Positions 11,510 through 22,965 of a DNA stretch of 64,000 bases are shown here, piece by piece. Source of the stretch: Grammothele lineata (Eukaryota > Basidiomycota > Agaricomycetes > Polyporales > Polyporaceae). A program made the translations under genes and the position numbers. Under the pieces are notes generated by a model that saw only the letters and a list, made by a program, of their open reading frames with translations, did not search any database and was not told the origin of the DNA. Location of the stretch: NCBI GenBank assembly GCA_002150815.3, contig NDFF03000051.1:1-64000 (forward strand). Direction: 5' to 3'. Each line of letters begins with the position of its first letter. Position 1 is the stretch's first letter.

Positions 11510-14499
11510 ATGTCCGCAAGCGTATCTACCAGAAAACGCTGGTTCCGCATATTCCGCCTACGGTCAATGGACGTCCTTGGCGCGCTCATTCTGTCGCTCG
11601 AAGTGCTCGAGAAAGCATCCGACTTCGTCCCTGGAGCGTCTATTCTCAGTCCCATCGTCTCTTCTTTCCTGGGTCTTGCCAGGATTATGGAGGTGCGTAA
11701 GCGCATTCTTAAGCAGAGCTTTGGGAGATGAATATGCGATGCAGGCAGTAGGCGACACGAAGGAGCAATACGAGCAGCTTGGAAGGCGCACTATCGCCCT
11801 CTGGGGCAACATCAGCCAGCACGTTGAACCCTCTGACGTAAGGGCTATCAGCGAAGACATGAGAAGGAGCCTGGAGAAACTACATAGGTATCACCTTCGG
11901 CAGTCTTGGTGCGCTCCGCCGTCGTCATCTGAGCCTCCCTTGTTCATAGGTCAATCAATCAGATCACGCGCGATGTCGAGCAACAGCTTGGACGTTCGTA
12001 TTTATCGCGACACTTGCACTACAAGGCGGTAGCGACAAGCTTGATGAAGAGCGTGTGGGCTCTCAGCGATGCGCGTGAAGAGTTCAACGTACGTAATTTC
12101 CTAGAAACGTTCGATGTTCATTCTATTGCTGACGGCTCGTGTTCAGACAGCATGTCTTATTGCGCTGAGGAAGAAGGCCGAGCAACAGGCGCTTTACGAC
12201 GACAGCCTACAGGTTCGTGGGGCAACGTCACATTTCCAGCCATACATCTCATTCGGCAATTAGATTCGACTTCTGCGCTGGTCTGATATCCAGGTCGTCA
12301 ACATGCGCGGAGCGCATCGCGTTCTCGACAAGTACGACACAGAAGAGTACGAAGCCCGGTTCGAGGGCCGCGTGGTGCGCGTACGACAGTTCCGCGACAA
12401 GGAAAGCATCATCGGTGTACGTGGATCTGCGATTATGCTCAACCATAAAGCGTATTCAATGAGCGCTCCCATTGGCAGGACCTTCGCCACATCATCCTGT
12501 ACAATCCGAATCGGTACAGTCTCCTTCTCCAGGGCCGTATTCGTGCGAGACGACTCTGGCTGACGTCATCTAGGAACGGTGCTAGCCTCCATCTTGCTCA
12601 AGTGCTCGGACGGTCTCATGCCTCAGTAGAAAGACCGTTTTATGTACTCGAAAGCGGTAAGCACATTTCATATCCATCCCCCGCAGCTACGACGGACTGA
12701 GTCCGCTGTGAACGCACCGCGCCCTCAGGAACACGCTCTCTCGTTCAGGACATGATAGGTGTGCGTCCCGTTGACCTGCTCACCAATTGGCTACGACATG
12801 TGAGTAGACCAATCTCATACAGCTGAGGACGACCGGACTCACTTCTTCTCAGACCGTCGACTTTGTGGTTCGTATACGCCCTTTGGTGCGAGTTGGAGCT
12901 ACATCTTATGTGATACATACGTCTAGAGTACTCTCGAGTATGCGAAGAATACGCAAATTCCTGTATGGGATGTTAGTGGATGCGATTCTCGAAGGACAGG
13001 CGAATGCACTAATATAGGGCCCCATTCTGCAAACAGCCGTCCATGGGTGTCCTCCACAACCACACTCCCTGTCTCCCGTCAGCCGCTCTCACCGACAGCG
13101 GAAGACTCATCCTCGACGCCGCCGAGCTATGCAAGGCTAACAGCGACTGCTTTCGACGGTGTCTCACGAGGTTGTACAACGAGGTCCGTCCGTATAGGTA
13201 GTCAAGTGCATTCCGACGTTCTCACTTGTCTGTACAGTACTACGGCTTTGACGTTCCCAAGAAAGGTATGCTGCTCTTCGACTATCTTCAACGCCGTATA
13301 ACCACTCCTCCTTTTACTCAAAACAGATGACGCTGGTGACCTCTACAACGACACCACTGCAGCTACAAGCCTACTCACCGCGCTAATTCCTCTGCGCGCG
13401 CGCACCTCGCTCCACGCGTCCACCTGGGCCGTTCAACCCCAGCTCGCACTCGACCGGTTCGTTGCATCAGAGACGGGCAGACTTTGGTCCTATACCGTCG
13501 GCACTACCACTCACGGCGCACGCATAGGAGACTACGGCCACTTCCTTCCTGAGCTGCCGGGCAGGGCGCGGCGGTTCGTTCGCCTTGGACATATTGAGCA
13601 GATTGTTGGAGCATCGATGCAAGTGGAGGACTGGTCGCGCACCATGGACGCTACGGGCGTGTACAGTGACCCACGGCGACGAAGGTGCAACGAGGTGACA
13701 AGGTGCGCTGCTTGAGAGTCTGGATCTGGGGTATCCAAAGCTGATCCTCATGTTCTGAACAGCCAAGAGTTCCTGCTCGACGAGAACAAACCAGCCTACG
13801 CACACCGTACCGCGTGCCTGTTCATGACCCGCGAGATGGCCCCGCACGGGAGGCCCTCCAGCGTGTCCGCCTTCTTCTGGGAGCACGCGGAGAGCATTGC
13901 CCGAAGGCACAAGATTCCCATGCATGAGCTTGTTTTGGGTACGTTCGTCGTTGCCCTCTCTCGTATTCTCCCTCGCTGCCCACAACTAGACATATTCCCC
14001 AGTTTATTCTTTCGGCTGGCTTGCTTGCGCGAAAGACAATCCTCCCCTCGAGCTTCACAAGAAGCCCCATGGTACAGACTCCCCTATCAAAGCCTGTGAG
14101 TACCCACCCCTCCACTACGCTCTATGTCACGGAATCAGTACTTATTCACAGTCCTACATAGACAATCTACCGCCCGCCATCTATTTCCACCAGCACCCCG
14201 TGCTTCCGAACGGCGACGTACCCGACCCATGGGGCTTCTGGTCCCTTGACCAGGACCCAAACGTCAAATCCAAATCCAACTCTCCCCTCCAGATACTAGA
14301 TACTAGTAGTGTGGGCTCCGTCGACCTGTGCACCGGGTGCGTATCCCCCTTCAATTTACGGCCGCCGCGGCCATCTCATCCATCGGCTTACCCACGTCTT
14401 CGAACTCACAGCTGGGTCCCGCGGTACGCCTACCTCTCGCCACTAGGCGCGGAGATTATCAAGACGGTCAACACTTTACGGACCGCAGGCCAACGATGA
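11510..14499 (+). CDS. MLKL_NTD-like adaptor-domain protein (paralogue E), multi-exon
   Basis: Plus-strand paralogue of the gene at 2281-5248, read by matching the same blocks in order. The ATG is at 11510 (alternative 11567, MDVLGALILSLEVLEK). The adaptor helices are ASDFVPGASILSPIVSSFLG, then AVGDTKEQYEQLGRRTIALW, then ISEDMRRSLEKLH, then a helix with LMKSVWALSDAREEFN. Next come LRWSDI, YDTEEYEARFEGRVVRVRQF, HWQDLRHIILYNPNRYSLL, LGRSHASVERPFYVLESG, IGVRPVDLLTNWLRH, a Cys block with RLILDAAELC, LDRFVASETGRLWSY, SAFFWEHAESIARRHKIPMH and VPDPWGFWS. The final intron (near 14340-14420) joins LCTG to WVPRYAYLSPLGAEI. The stop is at 14497-14499, giving a shorter tail than paralogue D. In the fungal family these helices serve as an adaptor domain. 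The stretch around VVRVRQF resembles a kinase N-lobe with Arg where kinases have the ATP-binding Lys, which is an inference. No disabling mutation was seen; the inner exon edges are approximate. Confidence 0.62.
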
Positions 14500-14932
14500 C
14501 GAGGCCTGAATTCTGAAGCCTGACGGGTGACCCATTCGCTGAAGTTACAGTAGGGGCAGCCGGATTCAATGAGGAGCGCGTAGCCTCCGTTTGCAACGGC
14601 TGGTCCAACTTGTCCGACGGGTACATGTGGGCTTGCCCGAAAGCCCTTTCTAATGCCTTTCAAACTCACCCATTTGTATGTAAATCTGTTCAGAACCTAC
14701 CAATACAGATTCGAATCGCTGTCATTTGGACTGATAGAGCTTAGTCTCATCTTCCTACCGCTTTCTGCCCTTGTAGCAGTGGCTCCTTAGCTCAATGGAA
14801 TAGACCCCCGCTACCCCTTCAAGTTTTCCCGTTGTTGGCTCGAAACCGTATTTTTGGGCTTTTGTATCAACTAACAAATGTGTGATGAATACATGACCCA
14901 TGATTCGACGGTAGGGTGCCAGGGCGGACTTA
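14500..14932. other. Intergenic, shared 3' flank of paralogue E and the HET gene
   Basis: These are the downstream regions of two convergent genes. Nothing is coding with confidence. A weak tRNA-like A-box/B-box pair near 14780-14845 does not fold into a cloverleaf. Confidence 0.5.
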
Positions 14933-17180
14933 CTATGTGTATGTATCCGGATCGGATAGGTCGACAGAGCTGTCATCCACACGCTTCCCAGAGATGCTCT
15001 CAACCGAGACCTCCAAAGTGGCCCCTCCGTCAAACAGATCACTCTCCTTGAATAAAAAAGTGATCTTGGGACGTTCGTCCCAGTACTCATAGAACACATC
15101 CAACGGTCCATTGGCCACAACCCGCCTGCGCCCGTCCTGATCCTGCACTACGTGATCCGTATCGCAGTCGTGCGCTACTTGCTTAATGTCTCTGATGCTC
15201 CAATAGAACCGACCGACGCAGTAACGGCCTCCGAACTCGTCGGCCGGGTTGGCAGTACGGCTGCAACAGCCGAGCTCGAGAACAAATAAGTAGGCCTGCC
15301 CACTGTCGAAAATGAGTACAGCCGGGTTTTCACCCGTCCAGGGAATTTGGGGTACTTGTACATCGATCAGTCGCAACGCGATCAGATCATTTGTCCAGAG
15401 CTTTGTGATGCTCGACTTCTCCAGGACAAAGGGTGGCGAGCCGGGGCCTATGCGCAGGCGGTCGGCGAGTGTGTATGGGTCCGTCGGGTCCGAGGCGCGG
15501 TACATTGGCCTCCCGGAGAGGTACAGATCGCACCATTTCCACTCTAGTTTGTCGCTGAGATTAGAAGGTATACCGACCAGCATATTGGCTCCGGTGTTGA
15601 GGCGAATGTACGTGGGGATATCCCTCTCAGGAGCAAATCCGTCCTTCTGGAAGATGAGACAAATGAATGAGTTGGCCCATTCCCCCTCTCGAATTCCACA
15701 CAACATGGCAAGAATATAACTGTTTGAAGCCTCGAGCGAGTATGTAGGAATACAAGTTCGGATGCTGTGGGTGTTCACTGTAAACGAGGGAACCATGGAT
15801 CTTGTCCGTGTCGATCCTCCATTCGAGGACGTAGAACTCTGCCATGAATCGTTATGAGAGCGGCTCAGATAGAACACAGCGTGAGGAGCTCACCAAAATG
15901 GCCTCGAAGGGTACCGATGCATTTGGGCCAGTGAATACAATGTCCCGTTGGTAGAACTCCGACGGAGACGATGCAAAGAGGTAGCACCTCTCGCTACTAT
16001 CCTTCCCCGGCGGCGAGCTGAGCGAAGGGTTCCAAAAATGTGTGATGTCAGGCGTACAGTCCTCGTGGATCGAAATTCGACCATTTCCCCACGCGAAGAG
16101 ACTCGGGTCTGGAATCGTGCGCAGAATCTCCTCTTGCAGTCTGTAGAAAGCATTACGGCCCTCCCCGTACAGCGCCGGCATGTTGAGGCCGAAGATGCCA
16201 AAGAGGCAGTACGCCTCGTCCTCGACACGCGTTGTCGAGCGACTCGACGCCCACAACATTCGCCCTGCGACGCCGATTTCGGCGATATCCTGCTCAAAAC
16301 GCAACACGCTCACAGGAATCCTGGTAAGCCGACTGAGGGTGTCTGCGTGTGTGTACTTGTCGCCGAGGAACATCCAGTCGCACGACATGAACTCGACTCT
16401 CTTCGGCGCGATGAGCTCCTGTAGCGTCCAGCCCCGCTTGTGCCATCTGCTATCCTCGAAGTGATTATGCAAATTGTCCCGGATATCACCTTCGCTCAAA
16501 ACGTCGGCCAGGTAGACGTAACAGATATCCGAGAGGGCGTAGTACCGGAACATGGAGTTGATGGCCTCCGTGAGCTCGGAGCTGCTCGTCTTATCGATGC
16601 AACAAGTGTCCGCCCATGCCCACGTGAAGCCGTCTTTCTTCGCCTGACGAAGGAAATCGCGGACCTTGACGGAGACGAGATCGCGAGCATTAGTGGCTGG
16701 CTGTGGGAGGGTGTCGGGGTCGTAGCTCGCGCAAGGAGTGACCGCAAACATATCTGCGCATATCCTACTCATCGCGGGGATCATCGGCGACGCGGTGGCT
16801 TGAAAGATAGCAGCAGACGGGACGGATGTAGTGGGGCTGTATGAGAGTGATTGTGGGCCTCCCACTATGCAAGCCAACAGCGAGGAGACCATACGCCGTA
16901 GCTCAGCGTTACTCGACTGAAGTTGATCCACCCTTTCCGCGAGAGTCTCCACAGTTCCTTCCAGCTCTGCTACAGCATCGGGAGGGTATCCGGGCAGATT
17001 CCGCAGAGCCGTAAGCCGTTGGTTATCCTCAGCACGCTTCACGGCATCCTGGACCTTCTGGAACGTGTCCTCCTCTTCCGCTGGGCCCCAGACGTGCGAG
17101 AGAATGGCGTAGCCCCCGGGAACGTGTTCAGGTCCTCTGAAGTGCTTGAGCTCTGCAGTCGTGGTATTCAGCAGCCACAT
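14933..17180 (-). CDS. HET-domain (heterokaryon incompatibility) protein
   Basis: Two exons, 17180-15894 and 15838-14933, give 730 residues. The start MWLLNTTTAELKHF is the usual start of Agaricomycete HET proteins. The three HET motifs are present: YAILSHVWG (24-32), WADTCCIDK (189-197) followed by the RYYALSDICYVYLADV strand-helix, and RGWTLQELIAP (248-258). Between the first two lies an insertion of about 150 residues with a heptad-rich helix (about 68-102, LEGTVETLAERVDQL) and a Ser/Pro-rich linker. The second exon encodes a C-terminal region of mixed strands with no known domain. HET domains, which are TIR-like, trigger cell death after fusion of genetically different hyphae in ascomycetes; their role in basidiomycetes is mostly unproven. 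The gene is complete. The single intron is phase 0, with donor GTGAGC and acceptor GGCAG. A 7-nt tandem repeat lies about 0.6 kb upstream. Confidence 0.93.
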
Positions 17181-17795
17181 AGCTACATAAAAGACATTGT
17201 TAGTCCGTATCCGAACCGACTCGGATGAAGCAAGATGTGAGCGGACCTTAATTTGGAGCCGAGATAGAATGATCTCAGAACACGATAGAGGGGAGGGGAG
17301 GAGTGGCAGGAGGAGAGAAAAGGAAATATCGAGCGGTTTGACGGGAGAGATTCAACGAGCTGGTATACAGTACAGAGTGGTGCGAAGTCGACGAGGAAAC
17401 TTGAGGCTCGGTTGTGGCAGAATCTCTTAAGTCTCCGTGAGAGCTAGAGAAGCTGTACTAGGGGACCAATAGAGGAGGTGGTGTTTTACTACAGCCCAGT
17501 AGAGGTGATTTACTGGAGGATAGCTGTCACATCACGAGCGCCGTAGGCAAGTCGCCAGTAGCAGTAGGCGCGCTGCGCCGCACGCCTTGTTCCGCTTCGA
17601 GTTTCGGAGGAACGTGAGAGGGCTAGGAAGGAATACTGGGCGGTAGGTGTATGTACGAGTGACGGATAAGTACGGATACCACGGCGCGTAAACAGCGAAC
17701 ACAGCAGAAAGCAATTGCAAACGATCGACGACACTATGTAGAACTCTGGATCCAGAAAACTTGGCACTATACACGGAAGCTACACTATGTAAACA

Positions 17796-17837
17796 CAGAA
17801 CGCAGAACGCAGAACACAGAACACAAAACACAGAACG
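17796..17837. repeat. Tandem repeat, six units of 7 nt (CAGAACR)
   Basis: Six contiguous units can be read: CAGAACG, CAGAACG, CAGAACA, CAGAACA, CAAAACA, CAGAACG. It lies about 0.6 kb upstream of the HET start codon. Probably a minisatellite that varies between strains. Confidence 0.9.
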
Positions 17838-18114
17838 TTAACACTAGTACTAAGCGCTAGCCGATCGCGACGCAGCGTCTCCGGGACACTAAGGATTAGA
17901 GCTACGATAGCGGGTCGACGCGCGGGCCCGAGCGCGGGGGTCGACGAGGGGACGGTGTGATGGGGAGACTCGAGAGCTGGCGCCGCGGCGGGGCGGAGAG
18001 CTATGGATGTATGCGAGGCGAGGCGAGGGAGGGGGATTACATACGTGTAAATACAGAGTCGTCGCCGCGATTAACGGATTAACGGCGTGCACGGGGCGCG
18101 GAGCGTCTGAGAAC

Positions 18115-18132
18115 GACGTACGTACGTACGTC
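18115..18132. repeat. Self-complementary ACGT repeat
   Basis: An 18-bp perfect palindrome made of ACGT units flanked by G and C. Simple-sequence origin is likely. Confidence 0.85.
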
Positions 18133-18284
18133 CAGATTCCAAACCACGACGACTCAGCGTCAGCAGAACAGAGCAGAGCAGAGCAGAGTTATCCTCGGGT
18201 CCGGGTCCAAGTCCCCTCAGTGGAAGTGGAACTAGGACCGGAAAAAAAAACCCAAAATCCGCCCGTCCGTCCGGGCCAGGCAGC

Positions 18285-21003
18285 TCACCTCCTGGCCCTC
18301 GTCACCCTCCTGCTCCCCCACTCCTCCTCTTCCCAACTCTCGCCCCCGCCCCTCCCTCTCCCTCTCCCTCTTCCCCTTCCGCTCTTCTTGCCCGCCCCGC
18401 CCCACTCTTCCTCTCTCTCTCCCAGTGTCTCTTCCTGTCCCCAGCCCCCGTCCTCCCCGACCCCACTATCGACCAAACTATCCCCAGCCCCAGCCCCACC
18501 CCCAGCAGCCCTCGCGCTCTCGAACACCTCCATCCTCCGCGCGTACCCCTCGCGGTTCATGCGCTGGAGGAAGTACTCGCCTGTGACGTCCCCCCAGGAG
18601 ACGGAGCCCTTGTCGAACGGGCGGGCGGAGACGGTGAAGATCTCGCCGATCGCGTCGAGCTGTGTGTGGGGCGTGTGAGCGGTGTGTATTGTGATGAGAG
18701 GGGGAGCGAGGAAGGAGGACGAGGGAGAGCGAGGAGGAAGAGCGAGGAGGAAGTGCGAGGATGCGGGTGAGAGCGGGGGAGGGGAGACAAGATGAGGGAG
18801 AAGAAAGGGAAAAAAGAGAAAAGACGCACGTTCCGCTCCTTGAGCGCAGGCGACGAGCTCCGCCCCCTCGTCGTCCTCCCCCGCGTGCGCGTCGTCGCGC
18901 GTCCCGAGCCCATCAGGCACTTGAGCGACACCACGATCGCGCCCTCTTTGAGGTCGAGGAACTTCTGCCTGAGCGCCTCGTTCACTGTCACGTCCCCCCT
19001 TCGTCAGCCATCCCTCCCAAAAGCAAAAAGCAAAAAAACAAACAAAACCGGAGAAAAAACGAGAGAGAGAGAGAGAGGGTACGCACGCGGCTCCAAAAAC
19101 ACCTTATTATTCACCAGCACCACATCCGCCTCCTTCACGAGCTGGTCCACCCGCGCGCTCCTGAGCATATCCCCCTCCTCCAACTCGATCTTCCCATGCC
19201 TCACCCCCCACATCCTGCACCTCTCCTCGAACTGCTCCAGCGAGCTCCGCGCGAGCCCCGCAGGCCCGGGCATAACCTCGATCCCATACGCCTCGCAACC
19301 CGTCTCCAGCGCAGCTTGCAAGACGACGTTGCCCACGCCCGAGCCCAAGTCCAGAAAGAGCGAGCTTTCCGTGAGCCCAGTGGCCTCGAAGATCTCCGAC
19401 ACGAACGCCGGCAAAAGTTCTCCATAGACCTCAGAGGAGAACGCCTCGTACTGCTTGAGGCGCTTGACGTGCGGCCCGACCGCGCGCTGGTACGTCTCCT
19501 CCACGATCCTTTGCGCGACCGCCGGGGGCACGCGCGTCCACGCGCGCACGGCGGCGCGGAGCGGGTTCGGGGAGCAAGGGGGGTCGAACGGGGAGGGCGG
19601 GGGGACGGGGTACTTGAGGAAGCGGAGGACGGCGTTGATGGCGTCCATGGTGCGCAGGAAGGCGGGCCCGTCGGAGCGCGTGATGGCGCGGCGGAGGAGG
19701 CGGAGGAGGTTGAACCCGAGGGGGGAGCTTGGATCGCGTGTGGCGAACTGCGAGAGCGCGGCGACGGAGGAGAGGGAGGAGATCTCGGCGAGGTCGGCGG
19801 CCGAGATGGGTGCGAAGCATGAGGGTTGCGACGACGGGTTGAGGGAAGGCGGGGGAGTGGAGGGACGCGAGGATTGGGGAGACGAGACGTCTGAGGCGGG
19901 AGGGGGTATAGTGGATGCGTTCTCTACGGGATCGCCCTTGACCGTGGCCGGAGGCAATGTGCCAAATAGGGCAGCTTGGGCGGGAGTGAGGTAATCTAGG
20001 AGGAAGTGAGCAACGTGACCACCACGTCGGCAACAGCACTCACGCTCGACGATGGCGTAGAGAGAGCTCTCGAGGCACAGGATGGGGTTATAATGATCTA
20101 TGTCTTTCGGCTTGACGAGTATAAAGCTGGAGGTAGAGTCAGTAGAAGGCGGAGAAAAGAACGCTGCTGCGGCAGACCTCTCGCTCGCGCCGGTGTTGGG
20201 GTATTCCAGCTCAGCCCTTGGGTAATTCTCAGGGTGAGGATTAAAGGAGGTATCATTGGGATCGTTCGGGTTGGTAAAGTCTAACGGTAAAGGTCAGCAA
20301 ACGTCAACGAGACAGACCTAGCGATCCTGTCACCCCTAACGGCGCGTGCCGTTCTATAAAGATGGACGTGTCGAGCTTGCCCGAGCGGCAGCTCGCACAC
20401 AAAGAAAGAGAGGCACTCACAGTGTACGTATTTTTTCTTCTTCATAAGACGCTTCACAACCTGTTCCGAAGTCACAAGCCCCAGGCCAGGCGTCCCATCC
20501 TCGTCGATCCAGCACTCCCGGCACGACGGTGGCGGGGGTCCCACACTGGAGACAGACGTCGCACGCGTGCTCGGTACAGACTCTCGTTCCGGCGAGAGAA
20601 AGGATGGGGAGAGGGACGTGTCCCTGCTGGAGCTGGAGGATGACGCGGACGACGGAGGCGGGGAGGCGGCTGCTCGCGCGCGAGCGGCACGGGCACAGGG
20701 GCGCGGCTTGGGAGGTCTGCGGGTCGGGGAGACGCGTCGCTTCTTGGCGTTGTCGGGAGAGAGAACGTCCTCTCTCTTGCGCTTGGAAAACGCGTCGAGG
20801 TCGCGTGCGGAGGGGACAGGGGAGGCGGGGCGGGTGGCGGGCGAGAGCGTCGGAGCGCCAGGGCACGGACAGGGCGGACAGGGGCCGGCGACGACGCGCG
20901 CGGCGGCGACAGCAGCAGAGCCCGAGGTCGAGGCCATGGGGAGGAGAGGGAGAGGAGGGTGCGGGGACGCGGCGGGAGGCGGCGAGGACGGGCTGATGGT
21001 CAT
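18285..21003 (-). CDS. DOT1: Histone H3 lysine-79 methyltransferase DOT1
   Basis: Five exons (21003-20421, 20280-20044, 19995-19087, 18984-18830, 18659-18285) join in frame to 752 residues. The first ~230 residues are Ser/Pro/Arg-rich and disordered, with basic clusters such as KRKRED. The catalytic domain has VYGE (about 463-466), the S-adenosylmethionine loop LDLGSGVGN (488-496), then IEVMPGPAGLA, VVLVNNKVFLEP, IVVSLKCL and VSWGDVTGEYF (about 647-658), all in the order seen in Dot1. Dot1 methylates H3K79 within nucleosomes and acts in silencing, the DNA-damage checkpoint and transcription; it is nuclear. Odd points: a C-terminal tail after the catalytic core that is rich in Gly/Arg repeats, encoded by a pyrimidine-rich plus strand at about 18300-18400, and a GA microsatellite in intron 3 (19060-19079). 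It is divergent from SEC4 across a 520-bp shared upstream region. Confidence 0.94.
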
Positions 21004-21523
21004 GGTCGCGTTGAGAGAGGCGGGGCCAAGCTTGGCGTGGGCCGTAGCCGTGGCAGTGAGCTCATTTGCGTCAATGTCCGACTCCGGTCCTGTCGCGTGG
21101 CTTTTCGCCGGGAAAGGCAGCGGGCCGCACGTATTCGCCGGATCCGGCGGGGCTGCTCAGTGCTCTGTCGGCGACGAGCTCTCCGGAGAACAAGGCCCCG
21201 CCTCGCGGACACGACGTGCGCTGCGGCAGCGCTGCGGTGCGCGAGCCACACCCAAATACCGCTGCAGGCAAACCTTGTAAGGCGGGCGACGGACAGTCCT
21301 GGCAGTCGCGCGTCCGGGGCGGTCGTGCCTGTTCAGGCCGGGCGCGGGCAAAAGCCACGTGGCGGACCGGGGCCTGTGATGCTGGGCAGTTGGCGTCCGA
21401 GGCGTCGCCGGCCAGCTGAGTCGCTGCCTGTCGCTGCTCGCCTGCCTTCCTCCTCTGACCGCCCTCGACGCTCGCCCGGGGCCATTCCACCTTCGCACTC
21501 TCCTCCTCGCGGACCTGTAGATC
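21004..21523. promoter_or_regulatory. Shared divergent upstream region of DOT1 and SEC4
   Basis: 520 bp lie between the two start codons, which point away from each other, so both promoters must fit here unless the leaders are spliced. It is GC-rich with no clear TATA box. A pyrimidine-rich stretch (CACTCTCCTCCTC-type) precedes the SEC4 ATG, as is common at fungal transcription starts. Confidence 0.55.
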
Positions 21524-22528
<1,005 letters not shown>

Positions 22529-22965
22529 AGGATTCGTTCGCCCCCGCCCGAGTGCAAGCGCTGTCCAATTCGAGTTCGAGTTCGGGCACGAGTACCAGTA
22601 CGAGCATGAGTGCCTCCACCCCTCCCAACCCCTTCACGAAGATGATGTGCACTTTGTACGCTGTCACTGTACATACATACGTACATATTGCCCACTCGCC
22701 CGTTGTTCGGAGTAGTGTTCGCGTACTGTACATGACGGTCATCGTCCCTCCCTCTTTCCCCTACACCCATCCCCACTCGCTCACTCGCCTCTGAACGAGC
22801 GAGGGGCACGCAGAGTGTTTTCGTTTCCCAGCAATCTACTTATTTATACAGGATGCCGTACATAATCCATCGTTTTGAAAAACACAAACGTAGTGACACA
22901 TCTTTCGTCCGCGCACAAGCCAAAAAGCCTCAGCAGCGCCAAGTTCCAACCCGTACCCAGGTAGG
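22529..22965. other. Intergenic, facing 3' ends of SEC4 and ARP5
   Basis: This holds the 3' untranslated regions of two convergent genes. A short degenerate repeat of GAGTTCGAGT/ACGAGTACCAGTACGAG type lies at about 22567-22612. No gene was seen. Confidence 0.6.

Larger units (their letters stand above)
17181..18284. other. Intergenic between HET and DOT1, with simple repeats
   Basis: This is the upstream region of the HET gene (minus) and the downstream region of DOT1 (minus). It contains a 7-nt tandem repeat at 17796-17837, an ACGT-repeat palindrome at 18115-18132 and three GAGCA units at 18171-18185. No gene was seen. Confidence 0.6.

Noticed and set aside
14775..14850. tRNA-like signal: TAGCTCAATGG (A-box-like) followed about 50 nt on by GGCTCGAAACC (B-box-like)
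   Set aside because: The D-arm and T-arm do not pair and no acceptor stem can be formed, so it is at best a decayed tRNA-derived fragment.
18761..19822. 353-codon plus-strand open frame
   Set aside because: It is antisense to the DOT1 catalytic exons; its Arg/Glu/Pro-rich sequence is the expected shadow of a high-GC coding strand.
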